A DNA stretch of 37,992 nt from Candidatus Hydrogenedentota bacterium (GTDB lineage Bacteria > Hydrogenedentota > Hydrogenedentia > Hydrogenedentales > GCA-2746185), in contig CANKTP010000009.1 in the NCBI GenBank assembly GCA_947486375.1, positions 1 to 37,992 of the forward strand, read 5' to 3'. This document shows, piece after piece, positions 6,886 through 14,776 of the stretch. The position numbers and the translations under genes were made by a program. The notes beneath the pieces are model-generated. The model was not told the origin of the DNA, did not search any database, and saw only the letters and a program-made list of their open reading frames with translations. The first letter of the stretch is position 1. The number at the start of each line of letters is the position of its first letter.

Positions 6886-7279
6886 TTTCGACGATTTCGA
6901 CCGCGCGATCGAAGACGCCCTTGCCTCAGAGTCGCTCAGGCAAGTTCCCTTCGGATTTCACCGGAACGTGGACAAGCGGGTGCGGCTCGCCTGCCTCATT
7001 CAACGGCAGCGCCGACATTTTCGGCAATGCATCGTGGTCGCGGGCGCAATTTTTTGCGGGTTGACGGGGCTAGTCGCCGCGGCCGCGGCCGCAGTCAATT
7101 GGCCGGGGACCTTCCTCGGATCGATTCCCGGGGCGATGGGCTTATTCGACTACGCAGTCGCACAATGCACGGTATGGGGACCCGGCGTCGCGGGCGTGGC
7201 GGTTCTTGTGTTTGCATCGCTTGGCATCGGAGTGGCGGCGCTCGAAATGCGATGGGCGCGGCACGGCGCGCTTTCCTGA
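6872..7279 (+). CDS. Two-helix membrane protein, candidate anti-sigma
   Basis: A 135-aa protein starting at GTG 6872 inside the sigma-factor gene, with GAGGAG upstream. The N-terminal 50 residues are acidic then basic (DDFDDFDRAIEDALASE; DKRVRLACLIQRQRRHF). Two hydrophobic segments follow at about 50-78 and 94-125. The position directly after an ECF sigma gene with overlap is the usual place for an anti-sigma factor. No zinc-binding anti-sigma motif (HxxxCxxC) is present, so the role is inferred only from context and topology. Confidence 0.75.
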   Translation: MNPDDFDDFDRAIEDALASESLRQVPFGFHRNVDKRVRLACLIQRQRRHFRQCIVVAGAIFCGLTGLVAAAAAAVNWPGTFLGSIPGAMGLFDYAVAQCTVWGPGVAGVAVLVFASLGIGVAALEMRWARHGALS

Positions 7280-7357
7280 GCCGGGGCGCGGCCTCGTCGC
7301 CGTAACCGCCGTATTCCCAAAGAGTTAACAAGGCGTTTCCGAAACAGGCCCGCTTCC

Positions 7358-7386
7358 TTTCATCTTTCAAGGGCTTCTGGTATACT
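7358..7386 (+). promoter_or_regulatory. Probable sigma70-like extended -10 promoter
   Basis: TGGTATACT at 7378-7386 is an extended -10 box. TTTCAT at 7358-7363 sits 17 bp upstream and matches only three of six -35 positions, as is common with extended -10 promoters. It would start transcription about 55 bp before the zinc-ribbon gene. A second AT-rich hexamer, TATAAA, lies nearby at about 7403. Confidence 0.5.
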
Positions 7387-7448
7387 CCGCGCGTTTTATT
7401 GCTATAAACTCGCGTGCGCGTGCAATTCTTTCGAAAGGAACTCATTTC

Positions 7449-7889
7449 ATGGCGGTGAAGTATCGCTGTCCCAAATGCGAGAAACGCTTTATCCAGTGGG
7501 GCGCCGAGAAACTGAAGTTCAAGTGCCCCGAATGCAAGGATGAGGCCCTCGTCCCTCTCGGCTCGAATGAGCCCGGCGGGGCGGCGGTGCGCCCGTCGCT
7601 AAAGCGGCGCACCAAGAAGGCAATCGCGGTCGAGGCGGCGCCTGCTGCGGCGGGCGGCTACGGAGACGACGACGACCCGAACGGCGATGTCGACGAATTC
7701 GGCGACGTCGCCGTGGGTGCCCCCGATGACTTCACCGATGAAGACACCGTGGTCCCCGTGGAAGCCGATGCCCCTGGGTTTCCCGTGGCGGCCGGGGAAG
7801 AGGACGCGCCCGTGGAGATATTCGACGGCGAGATCGACCCGTCGGACTTGGCGGTCGATCCTGGGGAAGCGGACGAAGAGGTTTCGTGA
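7449..7889 (+). CDS. Zinc-ribbon protein with acidic tail
   Basis: A 146-aa protein. The N-terminus holds a four-cysteine zinc ribbon (Cys7, Cys10, Cys26, Cys29: YRCPKCEKRF then FKCPECKDEA). A basic patch follows (SLKRRTKKA), then a long, very acidic and probably disordered region (GDDDDPNGDVDEFGD onward) that makes up the C-terminal 75 residues. AAAGGAA about 12 bases before the ATG supports the start. The zinc ribbon suggests a nucleic-acid- or protein-binding adaptor. I do not recognise a named family. It is monocistronic and convergent with the exported protein at 7987. Confidence 0.82.
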   Translation: MAVKYRCPKCEKRFIQWGAEKLKFKCPECKDEALVPLGSNEPGGAAVRPSLKRRTKKAIAVEAAPAAAGGYGDDDDPNGDVDEFGDVAVGAPDDFTDEDTVVPVEADAPGFPVAAGEEDAPVEIFDGEIDPSDLAVDPGEADEEVS

Positions 7890-7903
7890 CCCTGGCGCGG
7901 TTC

Positions 7904-7919
7904 CGCGGGGGGGCCCGCG
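7904..7919. terminator. GC-rich hairpin between convergent genes
   Basis: A perfect 6-bp stem (CGCGGG/CCCGCG) with a 4-nt loop lies 15 bp after the zinc-ribbon gene stop. A second imperfect inverted repeat (7963-7984) lies just after the stop of the minus-strand gene. Neither is followed by a T-run, so they could be termination-assisting or 3'-stabilising structures rather than classical intrinsic terminators. Confidence 0.3.
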
Positions 7920-7986
7920 AGGCGCGGCAATGCGGCGGTCGCGAGTTTCCTTTGCGGACAACGAGGGCCCGCTAGCAGGGCCTCGC

Positions 7987-8760
7987 CTACTGCGCCGGTT
8001 GCGCGGGGGGGGCGGGTTCTTGCGCCGCGACCGCGGCCTTCGTAATCACCAGGATTCCGTCCGCCAGATACCGGACGGTCAAGTCGTCGAAACCGGTCAA
8101 GAGGTTCACCTGCACGAGGGACATCAAGGTCGTATTTGCGGGAATCTCCGCCGTCCAAAGCCGCTTCTTGCCTTCCATTTGCTTGACGGATTCGTGCATA
8201 TCGATCTTCACGCCCAACGAACTGGATAGCTCCTCGAGGATCGTCACGAAATCCCGGCGGTCATATTGAATCGGTTCTTTCGAGATCACGGTGTTGAGCT
8301 TCTCGCTCAATTCGGGCGAGAGACGCTCCCCCGCGAGCATTTCGCCCTCGGCCTGCCGCGATTCATCGAGGACGGCTTCGCGGCGCGCCTTGAGCGGATC
8401 AACCTCGTCATATTGGATTCCCGCCACCATCCGACGCGGTATCTCAAGCGGTTCCCCCGTGTCTCCGAACTGGACAAGGTAGGCCTTGGGCGTCGAGCGA
8501 ACGATCTGGCCGCCCGACAAAATCTTGCCCGACTTCAGCGTGACGATGTCCCCGCTTCTCTCCACGGGGGCCGCCAGCGCCTCCTCGGGCGGTGCCGCCT
8601 CCTCGCCGGCCTTCGCCGGCGCGGCGGGTCCCTTGGCGTCGGCGGGCGCCGGCTTTCGATCCGGTTCGGACGCGACCGGCTGGGCCCAAGCCCCGGCCTG
8701 ACAAAACCAAAGCGCCGCCAGCAACAGGAGGCCGAAACGGTTGTAACATGACGATGTCAT
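7987..8760 (-). CDS. Exported protein with secretin-N-like domain
   Basis: A 257-aa exported protein. Residues 1-27 are a signal peptide (FGLLLLAALWFCQAGAWAQ), followed by an Ala/Pro-rich linker. Residues about 68-120 form a small beta domain (DIVTLKSGKILSG, then PLEIPRRMVAGIQY) of the type seen in periplasmic proteins of planctomycete-like bacteria. Residues about 170-245 (RDFVTILEELSSSLGVKIDM to DGILVITKAA) match the alpha/beta pattern of a secretin/TonB short N-terminal (STN) domain. The ATG at 8760 was chosen over an upstream start because it begins the signal peptide and has AGGAAAA before it. No secretin barrel follows, so it is not itself a secretin; it may bind an envelope partner (inference). 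Confidence 0.75.
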   Translation of the reverse strand: MTSSCYNRFGLLLLAALWFCQAGAWAQPVASEPDRKPAPADAKGPAAPAKAGEEAAPPEEALAAPVERSGDIVTLKSGKILSGGQIVRSTPKAYLVQFGDTGEPLEIPRRMVAGIQYDEVDPLKARREAVLDESRQAEGEMLAGERLSPELSEKLNTVISKEPIQYDRRDFVTILEELSSSLGVKIDMHESVKQMEGKKRLWTAEIPANTTLMSLVQVNLLTGFDDLTVRYLADGILVITKAAVAAQEPAPPAQPAQ

Positions 8761-8939
8761 GAAGAATTTTCCTGGACGAGAAAGAAAGCCCGCCGACGCA
8801 GCCCCGCAAAGCATCCATTCTAGGAGGCCAGGATTGGCTTGTCAAGGAAACGATGCAGGCCGATGGGCCTCTCATGGATACGAAGGGGCGGATTGCGCCC
8901 GGGTGCCCGCCCCGAAATCCAATCCGCCGCGCGGTGTTG

Positions 8940-8969
8940 TTGGTTCGGGCCCCGTGCCGTTGCTATGAT
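8940..8969 (+). promoter_or_regulatory. Possible extended -10 promoter of receiver gene
   Basis: TGCTATGAT at 8961-8969 is an extended -10 element. TTGGTT at 8940-8945 is an 18-bp-spaced weak -35. Transcription would start about 35 bp before the receiver ATG at 9012. Confidence 0.45.
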
Positions 8970-9011
8970 GGGCCGGATCGCGGCGGTTGCGATCGTCCAC
9001 GGGAGAACGGG

Positions 9012-9386
9012 ATGGCGACGATACTGGCGGCAGGCGAAGATTACTCCGCGCTGGCCATCGCGGCGGCAACCATCGAGGGCGAGGGGCACCGGGTGATCAC
9101 CGCGGACAACGGCTTGGACGCCTACCAGATGGTCCTTTCGGAGAAACCCGACTTGGCGATTCTCGAGGTCACGATGCCGATATTCAACGGGTTCGAGACT
9201 TGCACCATGATCCTCGATGATCCGGAAGTCCCGAAGGACTTCCCGGTCATCCTCCTGACGGTCGAGCCGATCGATTCGCGGAAGATGGAACAGGTGGGCG
9301 CCGCCGACCAGCTTCCGAAAGTCCATTCATCCATCGAACTGCGCGACATGCTCGTCCGATACTTGGGCGACAAGGCCGCCGTTTAG
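9012..9386 (+). CDS. Stand-alone receiver, Glu replaces phospho-Asp
   Basis: A 124-aa single receiver domain (CheY-like fold) with no output domain. GGGAG nine bases upstream supports ATG 9012. The acidic pair is partly kept (Glu9-Asp10), the switch Thr83 is present (ILLTVE) and Lys103 is present (LPKV). The residue that should accept phosphate is Glu52 (DLAILEVTMP) rather than Asp. In other receivers a Glu at this place sometimes mimics the phosphorylated state, so this protein may be constitutively active or act through another input (inference). Its stop overlaps the stop of the convergent GNAT gene. Confidence 0.88.
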   Translation: MATILAAGEDYSALAIAAATIEGEGHRVITADNGLDAYQMVLSEKPDLAILEVTMPIFNGFETCTMILDDPEVPKDFPVILLTVEPIDSRKMEQVGAADQLPKVHSSIELRDMLVRYLGDKAAV

Positions 9387-9856
9387 CCGGCCGCCGGGGG
9401 CGCGGCGAGGAAGTAGTGATAAAAAGCCGTGTCCCGCTTATATCCGAGCGATTCGTACAAGGCCTGCGCCGTGAGGTTGTCGACGGCGGTCGAGAGGCCG
9501 AGCCCTTTCGCGCCGGTGGCGAGGGCGAGTTCCCTGGCGCGATTCATCAAGGCCTCCCCCACTCCCTTGCGCCGCGCTTCCTTGTCGACGTAAAGGTCGT
9601 TCAGGATCCAAGTGGGCTGGGTCGAGACGGAACTGAATGTGGGGTAGAGCTGGGTAAATCCATGGGCCTTCGCCCCCAGTCCCTCCTGGTCGACAGCCAC
9701 GAAGATGACCGACTCGCCGTGCTCGATTCGCGCGCGCAGGAACTCGCGGGCGCGCGCGATGTCGGACGATTGCTTGTAAAAGACGCGATAGGCGTCGAAG
9801 AGCGGCGCAATCAGGTCGAGGTGACGGACGCCGGCTTGGATGACATGAAACTGCAT
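9383..9856 (-). CDS. GNAT family N-acetyltransferase
   Basis: A 157-aa acetyl-CoA-dependent N-acetyltransferase. The fold is visible as the beta4 strand region WILNDLYVDKEARR, followed by the acetyl-CoA pyrophosphate loop ARRKGVGEALMNRA (Q/RxxGxG/A) and the C-terminal YESLGYKRD motif. The substrate is not predictable. ATG 9856 (MQFHVIQAG) was chosen because the sequence upstream in frame is low-complexity and does not match the paralogue. It lies 22 bp after the second GNAT gene, whose product is clearly paralogous, and is the last gene of the secA string. Confidence 0.92.
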   Translation of the reverse strand: MQFHVIQAGVRHLDLIAPLFDAYRVFYKQSSDIARAREFLRARIEHGESVIFVAVDQEGLGAKAHGFTQLYPTFSSVSTQPTWILNDLYVDKEARRKGVGEALMNRARELALATGAKGLGLSTAVDNLTAQALYESLGYKRDTAFYHYFLAAPPAAG

Positions 9857-9878
9857 CGGGGCGCGTGGCCTTCGCGGG

Positions 9879-10355
9879 TTACAAATCGAGGATATAGCGG
9901 CAGTTGGCGGCGTCGCGCTTGTAGCCCAAGGCCTCGTAGAACCGGTGCGAGACGACATTATCCACGGCGGTCGTCAAGAGCAGGCGCTTGGCGCCGGTTT
10001 CGCGCGCGAGCTCCTCGGCCCGTTTCATAAGGGCATCGCCAACGCGCCGGCGGCGGGCCTCGTTCGCGACGAAGATATCGTTCAAAATCCAGATCGGGGC
10101 CGCGGCCACGGAATCGTACGAGGGATACAACAAGACGAACCCCAGCGGCCCCGAGGGCGGCCGGTCTTCCTCGATCGCCAGGAAGATGAATGCGTCCTGG
10201 TGCTGGATGCGGGCGCGCAGGAAATCCCGCGCCAGCGACATGTCCGATGACTGGCCATAGAACATCCGGTATTGGTCGAACAACCCGGTGGCCAGCTCGA
10301 GATGGCTGCTGAACGCCTGGGTAATCGAGTAGGTTTCCAACGGTTCATCGCTCAT
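9879..10355 (-). CDS. GNAT family N-acetyltransferase (paralogue)
   Basis: A 158-aa GNAT acetyltransferase, a tandem paralogue of the gene at 9383: both contain FDxYRxFYxQSSD, FLRARIxH, WILNDxxVxxEARR and LGYKRD. The acetyl-CoA loop here is ARRRRVGDALMKRA, with Arg-Arg-Val-Gly in place of the usual Gly-x-Gly. This may be tolerated but weakens the pyrophosphate loop. The start overlaps the 3' end of the DUF4091 gene by 11 bp, so the two are probably translationally coupled. Substrate unknown. Confidence 0.92.
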   Translation of the reverse strand: MSDEPLETYSITQAFSSHLELATGLFDQYRMFYGQSSDMSLARDFLRARIQHQDAFIFLAIEEDRPPSGPLGFVLLYPSYDSVAAAPIWILNDIFVANEARRRRVGDALMKRAEELARETGAKRLLLTTAVDNVVSHRFYEALGYKRDAANCRYILDL

Positions 10356-12324
10356 GGGATTGCTCCTTCTCGTGCATTAGGCGGGTCAAGGCCCTTCCTA
10401 TGGCCACTCGTTGCTTGGCCGCCACGGCGTGGGCCTCGGCGAGCTCGTCCGCCGACAGGTCGCCGGGCCATCGTTCCCGGCGGACCAAGTCGCGGTATTC
10501 GTCATTGTATACCGTTCCCGTGTCCAATTCGCGTCGCAACGCCGCCAGGTAATCGTAGTCCTCGAACCCGTCCCGCAGCAATTCGGAGCGTATCGAGGGG
10601 ATGGGGCCCGTCTCGCCCGGATAGAAGAGAACCTGGCCGGTATGCAAAGCATCCGCGAATGGATAGAGGGCCGCCCTTGCGTCATCGCGGGTCCACGCGC
10701 TGGGCCAATCGTTCAGCCCCCCCGCGAGGAACCCATCCGCATCCGCGCCCCAGCAAGCCCAGGGCAGCATGCGAATTCCGGCCGGCCCGGCATCGATATC
10801 GAGCGAGGGGAAACTTCGCGGCACGATCCGAAGCCACGGCGAAATCTTCCCGGAGACGGGCAGGTGTTCGTAGTGGGGATTGGTGTCGGTCGAGATCTCG
10901 GCGAGCGTGCCTCCCGGCCCGTCCCACTCGAGGCGCATGGCGCGCATCGGCCTGGGCACGCGAATCGCGCCGTCTAACCAGGCGATTCCCATTTCCACGG
11001 GGCCCTCCTCCCACGACGCCGTCGCGCTGGAAAAGGACCTCCCGTCGATCGACGTGCGGATGCGAAGGTCCTTGACGCGGGGGACGCGGTCCATCCACGC
11101 CAAGCGTATCGAGCCCAGATCGACCGTGCCGCCGAACTCGGCCTCGATCCAGCGCCGCCCCTCGCCTCCGTCCCATCCCGTGAAAAAACATCCGTCGAGC
11201 GCATCGGCGGCCGTTTCCGGGTTCGCGGAGGCCGAGACCCGGACGGGGGGATGCGATTGCGCAAATGCGATCGATCGGCCCTCGCGCAGCAATGCGTGGG
11301 CGTGCTCGTCTTGGTCTGCGGGCGCGAGCGCCCAGATGTCGGTGTAACGCTCGAACGCGGGATGCAACGGTCCCGGCAAAATGCGCTGGACCCTGGGGTC
11401 GGCCCTCTGGACCCGAAAGTAGGTCTCGCGCGCCTCCGGCCAGGAGGCGCGTTGCCCCGGATCGGGTAGCCGGATCACGGCCCGGTCGAGCCAGCCCTTC
11501 TCCTTCAGCCAGCCGTCGACGTCGAGCAGAAAGGGCTGGAGCGGATCGATTTCCTCGATACTCGCGGGCGGGGGAAATCGTTCGAGCAGCCCGGCCGAAG
11601 GACCCACGTCGATGGTATTCATGCGCCCGGCGGCCACGGCGGCGGCGAGATGTTCCTTGAACCGTGGCGCGTCCGCCGGGCCGCCGCCATCCCAAACGCT
11701 GTATGAAATTGGGGTCCTGGAGAGGGCGGTGTACACCGGGGTCCAGTCGGCGGCGGCGTCCGTGTCGATCGCGAAGAAATCGCGGATACGCGATTGATCC
11801 ATCCGGAACAGCGATCTCAAGGACGCGCGGGCGGGAAGCGCGAAATCGAAGACCTCGAGCGATACCGACAGGTCATGGCGCCGCTTCGCGCCGGTGTATA
11901 CCCGTATGCCGCTCGTGAAATACCCCGCGCCGGCGCCGCGTGGGACCGAGTACGTTACCCAATACGCGCGCGACTCGCCCGGGGGGATGGGCTTGGAAAC
12001 GAACGCCGGAAGCGGATCCGGGATGCGTCGATGGCCGGGGCTGTTTCCCGCGACTACCTCGGCATACCCCACGCCGCGAATTTCCGGCGGGCCAATGTAT
12101 TCGTTCACCCGCGGCGCCTCGAATCGCACTTCCTCGATGCCGTCGCGACCGGCATGGACGACGACTTGGAACGATTCGTATTCGCCTCCCGCGGCGTACA
12201 GCCGGTAGGCCTGGAGGCGCCCGGACGGGGGCGCGGTCGAGGGAAGGATGGGGACAGCCGGGGCCTCGACCCAGACCGAGGCGGCGCCGAGGACAGTCAT
12301 CGCGACAATGGCGGGCAGGACCAT
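10345..12324 (-). CDS. DUF4091 (GH123-like) exported protein
   Basis: A 659-aa exported protein. A hydrophobic N-terminus (MVLPAIVAMTVLGAASVWVE) acts as signal peptide. Residues about 40-160 form a beta-sandwich that precedes a DUF4091/GH123-type (beta/alpha)8 barrel. The C-terminal barrel part shows WACWGADADGF, WPSAW, YPGETGPIPS and LRDGFEDYDYLAAL, hallmarks of DUF4091. A discoidin-like (F5/8 type C) module appears inserted at about residues 355-460 (SASANPETAADALDGCFFTG then LRIRTSIDGRSF). Related proteins act on, or bind, hexosamine-containing glycans, but activity here is not shown. GAGG six bases before the ATG and the 29-bp gap after the permease place it in the operon. Confidence 0.85.
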   Translation of the reverse strand: MVLPAIVAMTVLGAASVWVEAPAVPILPSTAPPSGRLQAYRLYAAGGEYESFQVVVHAGRDGIEEVRFEAPRVNEYIGPPEIRGVGYAEVVAGNSPGHRRIPDPLPAFVSKPIPPGESRAYWVTYSVPRGAGAGYFTSGIRVYTGAKRRHDLSVSLEVFDFALPARASLRSLFRMDQSRIRDFFAIDTDAAADWTPVYTALSRTPISYSVWDGGGPADAPRFKEHLAAAVAAGRMNTIDVGPSAGLLERFPPPASIEEIDPLQPFLLDVDGWLKEKGWLDRAVIRLPDPGQRASWPEARETYFRVQRADPRVQRILPGPLHPAFERYTDIWALAPADQDEHAHALLREGRSIAFAQSHPPVRVSASANPETAADALDGCFFTGWDGGEGRRWIEAEFGGTVDLGSIRLAWMDRVPRVKDLRIRTSIDGRSFSSATASWEEGPVEMGIAWLDGAIRVPRPMRAMRLEWDGPGGTLAEISTDTNPHYEHLPVSGKISPWLRIVPRSFPSLDIDAGPAGIRMLPWACWGADADGFLAGGLNDWPSAWTRDDARAALYPFADALHTGQVLFYPGETGPIPSIRSELLRDGFEDYDYLAALRRELDTGTVYNDEYRDLVRRERWPGDLSADELAEAHAVAAKQRVAIGRALTRLMHEKEQSHER

Positions 12325-12353
12325 TCCGCCGCCTCAGCCGGCCGCGTCCACGG

Positions 12354-14051
12354 CTAAAACTCCGTCCGCGACAAGTTGCGATGCCCGAGGGCCATCGGCA
12401 CGAGCATGCACGCAAGGCTCAGCAGGGTGTCCGCCACGATAACGACCGCGAGCGCGGTCCACAGTTGCTGGCCGTCCCGGAAAAGTTTCATGGCGTCGAA
12501 CTGGAAGAGGAACATCTCGGAGGCGACAATCACGGCGATGTAACCGACGCTAAGCAAGAAATTGAGCGTCCCTCCCATCCCGGAGACGATCCGCGCGGGG
12601 TTGTCCTCCTCGAAATTCGGGTACAGGCTCCCGAGACCCACGGCCAAACCGGCGAGGCTGAGGTTGGACAAGGCCATGCTATAGACCGCGACGGTAAAGC
12701 GCATGGGGCCGACGTCGAGAAGCCACGACGACAGGACGATCAAGGCGACGGTGAAGGGCGCGGTCATGGCGACGCTGAGCCAGAACTTTTGCCACATAAG
12801 TTGGCGCAGGGTCAGGGGCGCCAGCCCTAGAATCCAGAAGCGGAACCCCTCGAGGCTAATCAACGGGTATACGAACCGGCTTGTGAGCGAGGCCAGGATC
12901 AGCGAGCATGCGGCAATGTTCAGCCCGGCGATGAAACTCCGGTAGGAATCGTTCCGGATCATGCTCGAGTTGTCGTCGAGGTTGGCGACGTAGACGGCCA
13001 TGATGCCGAAGAAGATCACGAACTGCGTCCATTGGGCGGGGTCGCGCCAGAACAGCTTGATGTCCTTGACGATCAACGGGCGGATGGGATCGGGAAGGAA
13101 GGCGAGCGCGCCGTCGAGCCTTCCGAGAAGCCCGCGGCCCAGGGGGCGGGCGGAATTTTCGCCGCTGCCGGCGACGGCGCTGAATCCGGCCAAGAAAACC
13201 CGTCGCGCCAGCTCTCCGCCGAGCATCGCGAAGAAAAGGGCGTTGGACAGCAGGAGCAGCAGCAGGAACGCCGCCTCGGAATAGGCCCCGTGCGCGGCGG
13301 ACAAGATGCCTTGCGACGCCCAGGTGCTCGGCAGGAACGGCGAGGGGGACAGCGCGGTCGTCTCCATGAGGAGGCCCACGAGCGACGAATCGTTCGCGAG
13401 GCGGTCGGCGTTGAAAGACTGGCGCAAATACAGGAACATGGCCGCGACCGCGATGGCGGACGCGGCCACGAGGGCGCGGCGGGGCAGGTGCGGAAATATC
13501 CTCGTGAGCGTCATGGCGATCATGCTGCCCAGCGCCGCGGGGATGGTCACGAAGGGCAGGTAGACGCATGCCGCCGCGGCGTAATACGCGAGGGGTGCCC
13601 CGGAAACGGCGCCGTACGCGATGATCAACGGAGACCCCATGTATGCGGAGGCCCATGAGCTGAACGCGACGCATTCGACGAGGCGCGAGAAGTAGAACTC
13701 GCGGATGGAGATCGGGGAGACCAGGAGATAGTGGACCTCCTTGGCCTTGTACATGGTGGAGAACGCGATCAGGACGTTCGAGAACAAGAGCATGAACAAC
13801 AAGGCCACCGCGAATACCCCGAGGAGCCGCGCCATCAGGATGTCGCCCACGCCGATGGCGTCCTTACCCGCCCCGGGCTGGTCCTGGAGCCATGAGAAGG
13901 CCCGAAGAAAGGTGAAGAGGAGCCCGGCCCACAGGAGGATGGCGGCACCGCCGACCACGGCGACCTTCAGGCGAGATTCGTGCCGGATGGACGCGAGGTT
14001 ATGAATCGCCATGCGCCGCTTGGCCCAGAATATCGCGGCGAAAGAGGTCAT
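12354..14051 (-). CDS. ABC transporter permease, large exporter type
   Basis: A 565-aa integral membrane protein with about 11-12 hydrophobic segments (for example VAVVGGAAILLWAGLLF, GVFAVALLFMLLFSNVLIAF, FVIFFGIMAVYVA). It matches the putative ABC-exporter permease type (about 500-600 aa), which carries both membrane halves in one chain, more than the usual 250-aa ABC-2 permease. Its start overlaps the ATPase stop by four bases (ATGA), typical of a transporter pair. Substrate is not evident. The linked DUF4091 and transglutaminase-like proteins hint at an envelope substrate (inference). Confidence 0.88.
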   Translation of the reverse strand: MTSFAAIFWAKRRMAIHNLASIRHESRLKVAVVGGAAILLWAGLLFTFLRAFSWLQDQPGAGKDAIGVGDILMARLLGVFAVALLFMLLFSNVLIAFSTMYKAKEVHYLLVSPISIREFYFSRLVECVAFSSWASAYMGSPLIIAYGAVSGAPLAYYAAAACVYLPFVTIPAALGSMIAMTLTRIFPHLPRRALVAASAIAVAAMFLYLRQSFNADRLANDSSLVGLLMETTALSPSPFLPSTWASQGILSAAHGAYSEAAFLLLLLLSNALFFAMLGGELARRVFLAGFSAVAGSGENSARPLGRGLLGRLDGALAFLPDPIRPLIVKDIKLFWRDPAQWTQFVIFFGIMAVYVANLDDNSSMIRNDSYRSFIAGLNIAACSLILASLTSRFVYPLISLEGFRFWILGLAPLTLRQLMWQKFWLSVAMTAPFTVALIVLSSWLLDVGPMRFTVAVYSMALSNLSLAGLAVGLGSLYPNFEEDNPARIVSGMGGTLNFLLSVGYIAVIVASEMFLFQFDAMKLFRDGQQLWTALAVVIVADTLLSLACMLVPMALGHRNLSRTEF

Positions 14052-14776
14052 TCGGCGTCGCCCCGGGTCAATTCGAGGAAGACGTCCTCGAGGGAGCCGG
14101 GCTTCTCGGCAAGGCGGACGATATCCTGGACGGTCCCCACGTGGAGCAACGTCCCGCGGCTAATGATGCCGATGCGGTCGGCGATTTCCTCGGCGATGCC
14201 AAGGGTGTGCGTCGACATGAGCACGGTGAGGCCCTCGCGTGTCTTCTGCTTGAGGTAGTCCTTCACGAAACGGATGTTCTTCGGGTCAAGGCCGACCCAG
14301 GGCTCGTCGACGATCACCACGCGCGGGTCATGGAGAAAGCAGGACGCGAAGGAGAGCTTCTGGCGCATCCCGTGGCTGTAGTTCTCGATCAACTGGTCCG
14401 CGACGCCGCCAATCTCGAAGAGCTGCATCAACTCGTCGGCGTAGTCGTCCACCTTCGGGCCGCGCAGCTGGAACAGCCCCGAGACAAAGCGCATGAACTC
14501 GCGGCCCGTGAGTTTCTCGTACAGGAACGGATGGTCGGGGACATAGCCGATGAGCCGCTTCGCGTCAACGGGATTTAGTTGGATGTCGAATCCGCCAATC
14601 AATGCGCGCCCGCTGGTGGGGCGGATCAGCCCGGTCAGCATCTTGATCGTCGTCGTTTTCCCGGCCCCGTTCGGGCCGAGGTAGCAGAAGAACTCTCCCT
14701 CGGGAATGTGAAGGTCTAGATTCACGACGGCGGTCTTGTCGCCGAATTTTTTGTGGAGCGATTCCATGCGGATCAT
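14048..14776 (-). CDS. ABC transporter ATP-binding protein
   Basis: A 242-aa ABC ATPase with all core motifs: Walker A GPNGAGKTT (about 35-43), signature YSHGMRQKL (about 133-141), Walker B VVIVDEP (153-159) and switch His in STHTLG (about 188). The Q-loop Gln position reads YVPDHPFLYEKLTG, an Asp variant common in ABC-2-type exporter ATPases. It powers the permease encoded next. Its start overlaps the stop of the transglutaminase-like gene by four bases. Confidence 0.96.
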   Translation of the reverse strand: MIRMESLHKKFGDKTAVVNLDLHIPEGEFFCYLGPNGAGKTTTIKMLTGLIRPTSGRALIGGFDIQLNPVDAKRLIGYVPDHPFLYEKLTGREFMRFVSGLFQLRGPKVDDYADELMQLFEIGGVADQLIENYSHGMRQKLSFASCFLHDPRVVIVDEPWVGLDPKNIRFVKDYLKQKTREGLTVLMSTHTLGIAEEIADRIGIISRGTLLHVGTVQDIVRLAEKPGSLEDVFLELTRGDAE

